Below, piece after piece: positions 11,301-22,133 of a stretch of 64,000 nucleotides of DNA. Both the position numbers and the translations under genes were made by a program. The stretch's first letter is position 1; the number at the start of each line of letters is the position of its first letter. The notes beneath the pieces are model-generated. The model was not told the DNA's origin. It saw only the letters and a program-made list of their open reading frames with translations, and ran no database searches. Source of the stretch: Verpa conica. Its lineage: Eukaryota > Ascomycota > Pezizomycetes > Pezizales > Morchellaceae. Where the stretch lies: positions 2,604,001-2,668,000 of the forward strand of contig JAUFSD010000003.1 in the NCBI GenBank assembly GCA_033030425.1, read 5' to 3'.

Positions 11301-14300
11301 CTAGTCAAAATATACGAAATTTGGCGTAGAGAACGTTATCCATCACTATAAACGCTCGGTTACCAACATGAGAATGGATCATTGACATTGCTGCTCCCCC
11401 CCCGGTAAACTAGGATGAATTAGTGCATATGTTAATAGCGAGAAAGCTATTCTCAATTCTGACTTTACACGGTCGGGAGAAAGCTCTCGATCGCAGTACG
11501 CCCGCATCGTGCATACGTGACTAAGAGGCCCTAAGATATGCGAGTTAAAGCCCAGCTCCGTAGGTGCACATTCTATCATGTATGTACGGCGACCCTGACC
11601 TTTTCGCGTAGCACTGAATACCCCACACAGCAGACTCCATGTACTGATGATTAATTAATTCAATACCCCACACGGCAATTAGTACTCGCTCAATTCCGGG
11701 AATAAGAAAAAGGCAACCGTGGTCGAGTAGGCACTAAGCTTCAGAGTTCAATTCTTACTGTGTGAAACGTAGGACTGCGCTGCACTGCATGCACACGATA
11801 TATGAAGGTACCCGGGTTGAGAGTTGTTAGAGTCCAGTAATATATACTATGTATATATAGAAGGTAATACTTATCACCCACACATATAGGTGTTCGGTTG
11901 CACAGGAATAGATTATTTGGCTGTGCTGCGGCCAATGTGTATTTCTTCCAGTAGTTTGCATGTTCCTTTGGGTTTCGAAGTCTAGAACAATTAGTCAAAG
12001 TATTTCCGGTACGTGCTCTAATTAGCCTTTCCGAATCTTGACTGAGACCTTAGAGGCCAAATGTCTCGAGGCATGCACACAAGACACAGGTGGGGCTAGA
12101 TATACACGTCATTGGGGGTATTTGCACCAGACTGATTCAAGAGAGGACTCCGTCCCGTTGCAACGCTTCTAGTAAGAGTCTTGGGGGAAACATTTTAGGG
12201 TTCTCAGGACCATGGGGGTCATGCTCACGTACAAGGGATTTGGTTTGTCGTATCCATCCATGAGTGTGGGTCGCCCCGCGCCGGAGATCCGGCAAATAAT
12301 CGACGAGAGGCCAGGCGGCGAGTTACAAGGAAACCATTTCCAGTGATCTCGATAGGTTGAAAATAGTCTGTGTTATTTAGTAATAGCCTTCTCCGGGTTT
12401 CCAGGTTCCCCACCTATCGTAGTCATCATTTTCCCATTCCCGTAAAGATTTTCAATGCTTAATGTCCGATCTATTCCTAGGAGTAAGCTCATCAACTGTG
12501 GCTTCTGAACATGCGGGAAAACAATTTTCCGACAACGTGCAACGCCACGTTGATCCATCTATTAACCTCACCAATGCCCCTAACAGCCACTACAAATGAT
12601 GTCAATAGTTATGAGAGAGCTAGCCTTAAAACCATATTATTAGTAACTTGATGAAACATAAGAAGCAACTTTGTCCTAGAAATACGATAACATAGCCATC
12701 TAATTAAATGATAAGAGCTAATTTTGTAGAGTAATGTCGATCTTTCTTGACACTCGTCATTCTAGCGACATGGAACCCAGGGCGGAGGAGCCCAGAGTGT
12801 TTACTCATCTCTATGTGGAGTTCTCGTGCTCTATGCAGCAACCCACATCTGTTGAGGAGCACTTCACGTTCTGCAATGCTTGGTGATGCTTTAGATATCA
12901 CACTACTAACTAGCCTTTAACTTGAAGAGGCAAGTATACGGCACAAGCAGGCGGCCCAATGGAACAAATATGGGCTATCAAACAGTATAACAAGAGCCGC
13001 CAAGCCTCTCTTGGCTCGAGCCCAACTCCTTCTGTCGGCGGCCCGTTGTTTTCCAACGGGTGTGGCGCGGATGAGTCCCTATATCAGTATGGCCAAATCA
13101 ATCGGCCTCCCATTAGAGACTATTCTGTGTATTCCACGTCACGCACTAGAGTACTAGGAATCCTAAGGAGAACGATTAGTTCTGTGATAACCACCATCGG
13201 GATGCGGGATCGGATGAATCCTTTGCCCTTCCAAAAGAGCGATGTTCGCGGCTAGCCACATAGGTATATACACATGTTTAAGTGCAGCAACTCACGCTTA
13301 CACTTGCACTTATTCGTAGAGTAGCCAATTACTCTGGACATGCACTGTTCCGGAGGGGTGTTTACAGCTGACACGTGCTCACTGCTAATCACGTCGTGTC
13401 TGGGGTAATAGGACAACTTTTGGGACGAGCTTTCGCCATGTGCTGTATGATCCACAGGACAAATGCAATCTTCAGCAGAGCTGGAGTGCTGAGGGGCCTA
13501 GGGTTCCGCTATATCCAATTGCGCCAAGTTTGCTCGGGGCAAGAGATTAGGTAGATGCAGCAGGGGGGCATCTTTAGAGATCTGGTTTGTCGGGACTGCA
13601 GGGGGGTACGTCACGTAGTCCTGGCGTCGTCTGGGATATGCCAGATTCGGCACAACCCTACCGCCTCGCCCGGGTGCAGCGAATGGCAGATTGTTCCGCT
13701 AATAATGTTTGGAGATATACCTTGCGGCGCTCGCGTGGCTACTATGCTAATAGGATCAGCCAAACTCCGCCACTTTCCTGTTCATCTCCTTTTGTTTCCG
13801 GGAACCAAACCGCAACATACTCAGCACTACTGTTGACTTAATAATACTCGTATTTTGCGCCCCAACAGTCGAAATTAGCGGTATGGATCGTCGTAGGGAT
13901 AGATAGCACATAGATATAGGGGCTTGGTATCATCTTTCCCGTATGATAGGCTGGAGGCGGAACGATGTTCTCGTTGTCCCAGTTCCCGAGTCCCAACTCG
14001 CCAGGAGCCGCAAAATTTTCCAACGACTGAGACAGGAGGACCGTGATAGATAGCACCCGACAGCATTCCGCTGCCGCTACATGCTTGCACCAATCCCTAC
14101 AAAGAGAAATTGATAGAAACATCTGCTTACAAGCATAAGCCAGTAACTCTTTGACTCTTTCTCCTTGAGACATGGCTAAAGGGTTGGAAAATCCAGATAT
14201 TCATCCTGCCCCCCCCCCCCTGTGGGACATATATTATAGCCTCGCGGCCGCCTCAAGCTGCAAGAAATATTCTCCATCATCTACTAATTGCCGTTAACCT

Positions 14301-14482
14301 TAATACTTTCATTTAGCTCTAGAACCCCACAGCCGGCAGATCTAAATCCTGCTACATATATTACTACTTCCCGGCCCCCCTCGATATTTGCTATCTAAAA
14401 TACAGTAAGTTTTACACAGTATAACTCGAATACTGCCGTAGGAGTTTTGTACGGATGGCTGACGTATATATCGGATTTCAGT
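5396..14482. other. 9-kb gene-free AT-rich region with repeat remnants
   Basis: No frame here has codon character, splice support or recognisable motifs; the longest frames are about 60-110 codons and look random. It contains tandem TTTATG units at about 5490-5518, an AG-rich tract at about 6508-6540, three CCAGAAT-type units at about 6712-6735 and an 11-bp hairpin (GGTATGGAGTA and its complement) at about 7408-7440. The foldback element at 9128-9410 is listed separately, and a 12-C run sits at 14209-14220. A minus-strand frame at 13838-14173 (111 codons) is the only weak gene candidate. The composition suggests decayed mobile DNA. Confidence 0.6.
9128..9410. mobile_element. MITE-like foldback element with nested palindromes
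   Basis: The two ends are inverted repeats of about 46 bp (9128-9174 and 9366-9410). Both read ATGTG(T/C)CAAAA, then TATTTTATCACTAG, then TACTA and AGTACTG, with a few mismatches and one gap. Inside are two related units, 9198-9266 and 9301-9373. Each starts GTACTG and ends CAGTAC and has its own central palindrome (ACTACCG/CGGTAGT in the first, TACTAC/GTAGTA in the second). A GGTACCAT palindrome lies between them. It has no coding capacity. A non-autonomous DNA transposon is the simplest reading; I could not define a clear target-site duplication. Confidence 0.7.
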
Positions 14483-17405
14483 ATGAGCAACACAACATTA
14501 TCCAACGGAGCACAACTCAAAGAGCACGTATGGGGCATTTGGGGTGTGCTCCAGGCACTCTTTTGGAGCCTTATTGCGTCTCCAAAACGCAATAAGCGCA
14601 TCCTAAAAATTTCTGTATCTTTAACTATGGCCGTGGGCTTCACATTGCCTCCCATATTCTCAAGTTTCCATGGGGCAAATCCATTTTTGCTCGGGACAGT
14701 TGTGAGTACATGCTAGAATATGCCACCGTTGCCTTATATCTAGATGCGCTAACAAACCTTAACACGTACAGGCGATTTACATGTTTCCTATCAAAACAAT
14801 CGGTGGTCAACTTGTGGCTACTGCAATAGGTCTAACCGGTGTTTTGTTTGCCCTGGGATATTCAAATCTAGTCCTTTTTATTGCACGATTAATCCAGGAC
14901 GGAGATAGCGAGCACATAACCTTTGCCCGACGAGTGTTCTTATGGGGATCCTTTGTCTTCATATCTTTGCTCAGTGGCTACATCCGGTCCAAGTTCCCTC
15001 GTGCCTATCTTGCTACCGTTCTCGGCATGGTAGTCAATATGTTTGCTATCATTCGGGGTATCAATAATTTTGGGCCCTGCTTCCACGACTTTTTTTACGC
15101 CATGGTTTTCGGGGCCTGCGTTTCTATGTTTGTAGGCTTCATCTTTTGGCCTGAGGACCACTCTTCTATTCTCCGCGACGACATGCTCAAGGGTATAAAA
15201 GAGGCTCAAGCAATGATGGAGGCAGTCCGGTGGGCCTTGAAATCGGATTCTGGTCAAGAGATCGATATCGCACCGCTCAAGAACGCACACTCAAAGATCC
15301 ATGCATCTTTGCATGAAGCAGGCTACGAGATTTCTATTTCAAGAGTTCCATCCTCTGATTTCATCCCGTTCGATGCGACTTTGGCTAAGTTGGTGTCTTT
15401 GGGAAGGATATTCAACTCTGCTATGCGGAGGAGAAATCGGATTTACCCACACCGCCGTCGTTTCGAGGATCTCTTTCCGCCTGCAATTAGAAATTCAATG
15501 AATGGCGCCTCTTCACTCACTGCGATTGCAGGAGAGGAGTTGTCTGATGCAAAAGAGGCGGTTGATGGGACTTTTGCCAGTACATTTGAAATCTTTGATG
15601 CCATGTCCCAGAGGGTCCAGGAGGTATATCGTGGGCATGAAGCCACCTCGGTGATTGATCACGAGAAGTACTGGGGGAAGGTTAATGAGATTCCTGAAAG
15701 ATGGGATGTCGAATCGGGGGAACGTTCAGTATTGAATACAAAGCAGCTTGAGGAGGCAGCATATAGGGACCAGGTCAACACTGTTCTACTAGACATGTTT
15801 GATACTGTCACAGATATAGCTGTGATTGTTGAAGGCATTGAGAAACGAAGATTAACCCTTTGGCTTCCTCGTAAGATTTTTCGTGGTAAGTCTTAGCATT
15901 ATATCATCCTTGTTATTGGCATAATTACTAACCTCAGATAGAAACCGAGGATTCCACTACTGGAGAAGGAGGTGAAGAAGAGGCAAGCCGCAACGTAGCT
16001 CTAGACCAAGACGAAGACCAGGACCTAATCCTCCGGGAGGCTACTACTAGGTTGGATCGTTTTGGAATCTATCTATCCGATCACTTACGCTCGTTCCGAA
16101 ACTCTCGACACATCAAATATGGCATCAAGTTCGCTGTTGTTATGGGGCTACTTTCTCTGCCTGCATTCATTGAGAACTGGCACATTTGGTACGAAGAGTT
16201 GAGGGTTCAGTGGGCTCTCATTTCCGCTATGGTCGCTATGGAAACTACAAGGGGAATGACTTTTCGAACAGCTGGTATGAAGCTTGCCGGCGCTTTGATG
16301 GGGGGATTTTCAGCGTGGGTCGTCATGGAGGTTGGACGGGGCCATTTTTACGCCTCGATTAGTCTTACACCTATCATCGGGTTGATAATTGGGTGTCTAG
16401 TCACAAATCCTAAACTCATGAAAGCCGGAACTGTGTTCGGACTAGCATACAATATTATACTCGGCGTCGCGACCGTCTTCCCCGACCACGGGAATGTCTC
16501 TGCTGCATTTGCCAGGAGGATCTTAACACTTCCAGTGGGTGTTGTGGTTGCGATGGCGGTGCATCTTATGCTGTTTCCCTTCAAGTCTAGGGGTGCCCTT
16601 GTGAAGGCCCTTTCTCACTCTCTAGATTGGCTCCACCATCTCTTATTTGCCATCGAGGCCAGCTCGCAGTATCCAAGTTTACAAGAGAAATTCGACGACA
16701 TGGCGAAGAAAGCTGCGCGAAGAGTCAACTTTGCTAAGTTACTCTTACCAGCTACTATCTATGAGGTCTCTCTTTCTGGGCATTGGCCTTACGAGAGATT
16801 CGAGAGAATACTCGAGAAAGTGGAAGACGTGATGATCTTGGTTGTAGGCGAGAACGAGGGTATTCCAGTAATGGCTAGGTCTGGTACTTGTGAAAAGTTG
16901 AGATTAAAGCTATTAGCGTCGCTTTGCAACGATCTGCTTGTAATCTCCCACACTCTCAGTGCCAGATTATTCATGCCTCGCAATGAGTCACTTTCAGTCT
17001 CTGTACTGAGCGAATATCAAACCTTTCTCTCGGCCAAGATTTTATCGGAGGAGGTTGTAGTAAAGAGGAACCTTTCCGACTTAGGAAGACTCTCTGATGT
17101 ATGTCCCCCTCTAAATCTTTGTTTGTTTATAGATAAATTACTAATATGGTTTCTCTACACAGTTGGTAAATGAAATGAATATACTTCGTCAAGAGGTAGA
17201 CGAACTCATTACTGAAACACAGTGCCCCAAGAGGGGGCTATTGCCACAACTATCGTTCATCATCAAGAAATCAAGACCTCCGACAGCAGTAACCAGTATG
17301 GTAGATGAAGAAGCAGCCGCTGAACACCCTGAGATGCCTGTAATGCTCTCTCGTGATGAAAGACCACCGAGCAGAGCCTATTCACTTCCACCCAACATGC
17401 CTTAA
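14483..17405 (+). CDS. Bre4-like / FUSC-family membrane transporter
   Basis: The predicted 910-residue polytopic protein has exons 14483-14701, 14772-15885, 15942-17098 and 17163-17405. The first three junctions carry GTGAGT, GTAAGT and GTATGT donors, and ACTAAC-type branches precede the first two acceptors. There are two membrane blocks, at about residues 40-190 and 475-640. They are separated by a cytosolic stretch of about 270 residues containing an acidic E/D-rich segment, and a soluble tail rich in Ser and Arg follows. The arrangement matches the fungal putative aromatic-acid exporter family (ArAE/FUSC, represented by Schizosaccharomyces brefeldin A-sensitivity protein Bre4). The second block includes WALISAMVAMETTRG and LAGALMGGFSAW, typical of this family. 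The likely role is efflux of organic acids or toxic compounds at the plasma or vacuolar membrane; the substrate is unknown. The start at 14483 is the first ATG that gives the N-terminal amphipathic exon and joins cleanly to the next. Confidence 0.85.
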
Positions 17406-18619
17406 TTGAGCGGTCACTGGTCTTTCTACTTTATTCTTACATGTCTAATTTTCTTTTCTCATTTTACTTTAGCATTTCACGTCAACTTCTCATTTTTACC
17501 TTCATTCTGCCTATTTATTTCTATATTTGCTTTACTCCCTCACCCCTTCTATGATTTTTATTTTTTAATTTTATTTTTGCATTAGCGATATCGGGCTATA
17601 TTATCGGGGGGTTGGAAAGGTTCATACTTATGAGTATACGTATTGGGTCGGTTTAATTGATTTCTGGCAATATCTATAGGGTAGGGAACGGATTAGACAA
17701 AAGGGGGAAACTTGGGAGCGACTGTATATATCACGGCTGTATCATGTTCACTAGGAGTTTTTTGCTTTATTTTAATGTTTTAATTTCTATTTTATATTGT
17801 TTTACCACAAACCACCTTAAATTATAAGGGAAATGAATCGGTACACGCAAGAAGAAAAAAAACTCTAGCAGGCAATCTTTGTCGGAAACACTCTAGCCCT
17901 GGTTTTTTTTGCTAAGCTTTTCTAATAGTTTTAAATTGCCCTGCTTATGGTGGCGGGAAGCCCTTGTTTCTAGAAACATGAAAGACTAGGATTGATTGTT
18001 ACACCACGTGTCAGAATTTTTCACTCTCAAATAGCCCCTGACCCATGGGTTCGTGTATCGACCTATATAGTGGTTACTTTACATAGTGGGCTTAAATCAC
18101 TCATCCAGGCCGGCTCTTTTTGTGGCAAGGTGTGTTTCGGTTGGTAGCTGGTATGCTTTACCATACCAAAGGACGACCACGGTATAGATAACACAATTCA
18201 ACTCATTATACAACTAGAAACTCCGGGGCGGATAGATATAAGAAGCGGGTTCTGAAAGATAGGGTACGAAATACTCTATATGTATTAGTAAACCCAGGTT
18301 CAATTACGACACCCATAGCCTGGTACGGAGTTTCATGCTAAGTCCAAGGCCTGTAAGTGGATCTAGTCTTTTCGGCGCGAGGTACTGTCGCAATATAATG
18401 CCACGATAGCCCCATAAAAAACGACTCCAGGGATCAGGGGGGGTGACCAGTGTTACGGATGGCAAAAAGAGCCGCAAAAGCTTCGCGTATCGTGGCTTTC
18501 ACATGCATATCAGAGATACCCGCATCTGACCACCTGTGCTATATAGTAATCCTTGGCTGTTGTACGATATACCCGCTACCCCACTCTCACTCTCGATTGA
18601 GTGAACGATAGGTATAAAT
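17406..18619. other. Intergenic region
   Basis: The 3' flank of the transporter is T-rich. I see no gene. A short inverted repeat around 18150-18175 (TGGTATG and CATACCA) and a TATAAAT box just upstream of the next start (about 18613) are the only marks. Confidence 0.5.
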
Positions 18620-19974
18620 ATGTTCGGAAACGACTCTCAGGCACTAAAGGATACTAGTACGGCCGTCCCGTATTGGAGTTATGGTTTATTGTTTGCAGGG
18701 TGTGTGTTCGGTTTGCTTTGGGGGACACTGCCAAAGAAGTCATCTAAGGAACAAGGACGAAAAGACAGTCCTCCGAAAACAGTCCTCGCAAAAAGCATGT
18801 TATGATTGACAAGTAATTCTATAATACTAGTAAAAATTAATAATTTATTTCCCAGGTACAGCGGAGCCAACAGATTGGGATTTCTCCGAGATAAAACCAC
18901 TCGAGAACTTCAATTGGGAAGAAACGGAGGAGATTCCATATAGGCCATTTGAAGCCGGACCTTATTTCCTGAAGATGGGTATGGGGGTTATACCCAATGG
19001 CATGCTTTCTGCACATATGTATGCACTAACAAAGCCTAAAGGTCTCAAGACTATGCCTGCCGAGAACTGGATTGAGCTTGACAAAACTTACCTCTCCCGC
19101 CTTGACTACAAACGGCAGTTATTCTCCCAACACCGATCGGAGACTATACAATCTCTGCCAGGAGCCGAAGATGCATCATTCGAAGCCCTCGAAATGCTGG
19201 CTGATTTCCTGCCTAGGCGGTATCCAGCCATCTTTGAAAAGACACCACAGGGTATCATTAACCTGGTTACCGATGAAGACTGGGACCTTCGGAGGAGCTC
19301 TAAGGTCTGGTCAGAAAGAAAGATGCATCCATTGGAGGTGATGAGCTTGTTGAGCACAGAAGACTGGGTAATAATGCAGAAGAATCCGGAGGGAGGGGAT
19401 GAGTATCATTTACGGGCAGGAGCAGTGTGTTTTCCATGTAAGCACTAGTTGATTACTTTGCTTGATGCAAGATAAAAACCCAACTAATTGGTACTCCGTT
19501 ATAGCGGGCTGGCGGATCTCGGAGCGTATCGGCCATAGTTTATACCACATTCACGCTAAAAATGTTCCACAATACAAAGCCCGAATCGCCAAGCCTATGG
19601 ATCGTTTCTTCACGAATCTGAAAGTCTCTTCACCAGTCCAGCGTTTCAACAATAGTCTTGAGATGTCTTTTGAGCTCTTTCACATCAACCCCAGTCAAAA
19701 CCTTCGGGCTGAGCTTTCGGAAAAACTTAGTATTGGTGATATATTCCTTAGAGTTGAGAGGCAAACATTAAGGCGGTTACCGCAGTCTCGGGCCTTGCTT
19801 TTTGGGATTCGGACATATATTACGCCAGTGGAAACAGTTACTAAGGATAGAGAAGTTGCTAAGGCACTTAGAGGGCAGATCGACGCTTATCCTGAGGATT
19901 TTGCGGGGTATAAAAATAAGCATGTCTGGAAGGTTGCAGTCGTGGAGCATTTGGATGGAATTCTTCAGATGTGA
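18620..19974 (+). CDS. Membrane-anchored heme-dependent oxidative N-demethylase-like protein (DUF3445)
   Basis: The protein has about 400 residues. Exon 1 (18620 to about 18798) encodes a single N-terminal membrane segment (PYWSYGLLFAGCVFGLLWG) and a basic linker. Exon 2 (18856-19437) and exon 3 (19505-19974) encode the catalytic domain. Intron 2 has a GTAAGC donor, an ACTAAT branch and a TTATAG acceptor, with frame kept. Family landmarks are a GLKTMPAENWIELDKTYLS-type segment, LADFLPRRYP, DEDW followed by the variable linker, then WRISERIGHSLYHIH and MDRFFTNL. These match the DUF3445/HODM family (PF11927), whose bacterial members use heme to oxidatively demethylate amines. The fungal substrate is unknown. 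Odd point: the only usable GT after the anchor (18799) leaves phase 2, while exon 2 needs phase 1. The first junction therefore uses a poor GTCCTC donor (18768 would fit), or the gene carries a frameshift. The domain call is firm; the first intron is not. Confidence 0.8.
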
Positions 19975-20412
19975 CGCAGGAACGAGCATTGTCATGCTCT
20001 ATTACAATATTAGAATAAAATTGAGTGGTGGAATATCTAAGCCTTGAGCTTGTTTTCTAGTGCATATTAGTGAGACTGGATTCTACTGGTGGAAAAAGTA
20101 AACGGTCTTACTAGGCTTAGTGGAGATACAACTTTCCCACCTCCCAGAACCACGGAACCCACAGTTAGTCAATCCTAGAACTGAACCTATATATAGATGC
20201 AAATCTAGAATGACGATGTGCGATTAATCTAGAATTCGTCGGCATTTTAGGAGTTCCGGGGAAACTGTCAAAACATTGGCCAAGAAACATCTGAGACATA
20301 TGTAGATAACTAATTGGATTATCCTTTGCTATATAGGAAATACAGAGAAATGTCATCAATATGCACCCAGCACAAAAATCGCTCAACGGTGCTCCAAAAT
20401 AACAGTCATACT
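19975..20412. other. Convergent intergenic region
   Basis: This separates the N-demethylase-like gene (plus) from the MYND gene (minus). No gene or RNA is seen; the sequence is AT-rich 3' flank for both. Confidence 0.5.
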
Positions 20413-21649
20413 TCAAACCTGCACGGGAAACGTGCCTCCAATACCCCCCATCGTCTTCATTATAGCTGCATATTCTCGCTTGTTCTTGCACTGTGCCTTA
20501 TGACCACCATCCTTCCAATCCTTCAACTGGCATTCCTTCCCGCAATAGAACGTCTCCTTACACCCGCTACAAACCTGAAACTCTTTTAACCTCTTTTCAA
20601 CCTTTTCACACCCTGGCCCATCACATTTTTTCTTCGCGATCTCTTCGATGTTGGCCTTCAACCACTCTCGGGCCTCAGGAGATCTTTTCCACCCAGAACC
20701 GCAGTACACGATATAATCATTCGCCTGAGCCGGCGAACCCATCATTCTAATGCTCATATCAGGGGTTTTCGAGTATGTTGAAGGATCCTGTAAGAGGAGC
20801 GCAGGGATGTGCTTATTGGATAGATACCCAAGTTTGAGCCACGAGAATGAGAACGGAGAGGCTCCGTATACGAGGAAGCTTGCCAAAGCGCCGTTGTAGA
20901 TCATCTCACTGTGGCCAAGCGTGTTGAGTTTGTAGGGTTGAGGAGACTCTGGACTAAAGTCCTCTTTTTTGTATAGGTCTAGGTCTAGCTTATGTCAGTA
21001 ACATGGACACGTATTAATTGTAGGTTGTAACAAACTTCCAAAACCACCAATTGGGGCATTGCCGGGGTTTTCAGTATTTCGGTTAGTATCGCTCTATTCG
21101 ATGTAGAAATTAAGAGCCTCCATCGGTCTCCCAAGATTGATAAGGTATATCGGGACACGGGAGCGGATATCTGGCACTGGTTAGTCCCCACCTATGATGC
21201 CAACTCCCCTAGGGGTATAAAACAATGGGAATAGTACTATTATTATCTCCCCAATTAAGCTCTAGAACCTTCTTTGAATAATCAAACGCTTGCTGCCATT
21301 CTTCGCAATCACTAGAGTAGGAAGCGATGTCTAGTAAACACTCGATAAACGGCCTGGTCCCATCAATAAACCAAAACCGGCCAGCAACTTTGCTAGAAGG
21401 TTGAGAATAGTCATCTCCTAGCCCTTCTCTCATCAGTCGCTCCCCATGGGGGACTATAGCAAGCATGAAGTCGAGCTTTTCAGCCGATGTAAGGTTGAGA
21501 ACTGGTAAACGAGGTGCATCCCGGAGGTGTGTCAGGTTTTCGGGATGATTTCCGATTGCTGTTGGAATGAGGTCTTTGGCTGTGGTAAAGTCTCTACGAC
21601 CGAGAGCCTTTGCTATAATCTCAAAGGCTTTCCTTTGTGCAGGCTTCAT
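20413..21649 (-). pseudogene. MYND zinc-finger protein with an in-frame TAG
   Basis: Exons are 21649-21238, 21170-21036 and 20984-20413. Intron 1 is 67 nt with a GACTAAC branch; intron 2 is 51 nt with a GTTTGT donor and a TACTGAC branch. The joined frame is 373 codons. The N-terminal part is helical and ends LELNWGDNN, continuing IRSRVPIYLINLGRPMEAL, a known pattern in fungal MYND proteins. The MYND finger is near the C-terminus: CDGPGC, CSGC, YCGKEC and HKAQC supply the zinc ligands. One TAG at 21096-21094 breaks the frame right after the conserved segment, yet the frame is preserved on both sides. Either the gene is recently disabled, or an intron I cannot see removes the stop, or the base is a sequence error. 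MYND domains bind proline-rich partners; the specific role is unknown. Confidence 0.7.
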
Positions 21650-21925
21650 GATGAATGTGGGGCTTGATATCTATTGAGCCTGGCCTGCATGTATGACGTT
21701 ACATACGAGAGCTGAGTGTTGGCCCGTGCACACGGCAGGTTTGTGGCTTGAGATTACATAAAGCAGGTGAATTGCTTAAGCTTAACTTCACTTCCAGGGG
21801 TCCTTACTGGGATGGGCGGGATATCTTGGTAGTGAGTGTAGACGCGTGCTAGGCCTAAAATCGACTGGAATATGCCGAGTGATGTATGGTGAATGCAATT
21901 AGGTACTCGCAGTACTTACAAAAAT

Positions 21926-22021
21926 TACCCCAGGTCAGGTTTGAACTGACGGCTTTCGCATAGCATACAAGTTATAATACTTGGTATAAGAACGACACGC
22001 TAACCACTGCGTCACAAGGGT
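21926..22021 (-). tRNA. tRNA-Ile(UAU) with a 23-nt intron
   Basis: Read on the minus strand this folds as a complete tRNA: acceptor ACCCTTG/CTGGGGT, D arm ACGC-AGTGGTTA-GCGT, anticodon stem TCGTT/TGCGA, variable loop AAGCC, T arm GTCAG-TTCAAAC-CTGAC, discriminator A. The anticodon loop CTTATA plus A gives UAU. A 23-nt intron follows position 37 and contains TATTATAA, able to pair with the anticodon, as is usual for fungal tRNA-Ile(UAU). A T run follows the 3' end (Pol III stop). Single T-T mismatches occur at 6-67 and 31-39. It sits between the hydrolase and MYND genes. Confidence 0.82.
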
Positions 22022-22133
22022 TCATTGATTGTAAAGAAACATATTTATTTATTCCTAGGTTAAATCCAACTACGTAACTTTCATTCCCTGCAAATATATC
22101 ATGAAGGTGGCCTAAAATCTAAAGTATATCTCT

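Noticed and set aside
11719..11765. tRNA-like segment with GTGGTCGAGTAGGC and GAGTTCAATTC
   Set aside because: No matching acceptor or T stem can be paired; at best a remnant.
13010..13110. Perfect 7-bp hairpin (CCCGTTG, CAACGGG) followed by GGATGAGTCC, suggesting a hammerhead ribozyme
   Set aside because: The conserved CUGAUGA core and GAAA are not both present, so the fold cannot be made.
12959..13255. 98-codon plus-strand frame
   Set aside because: It has a start and Ser-rich content, but no domain, intron or homologous pattern, and sits in the gene desert.
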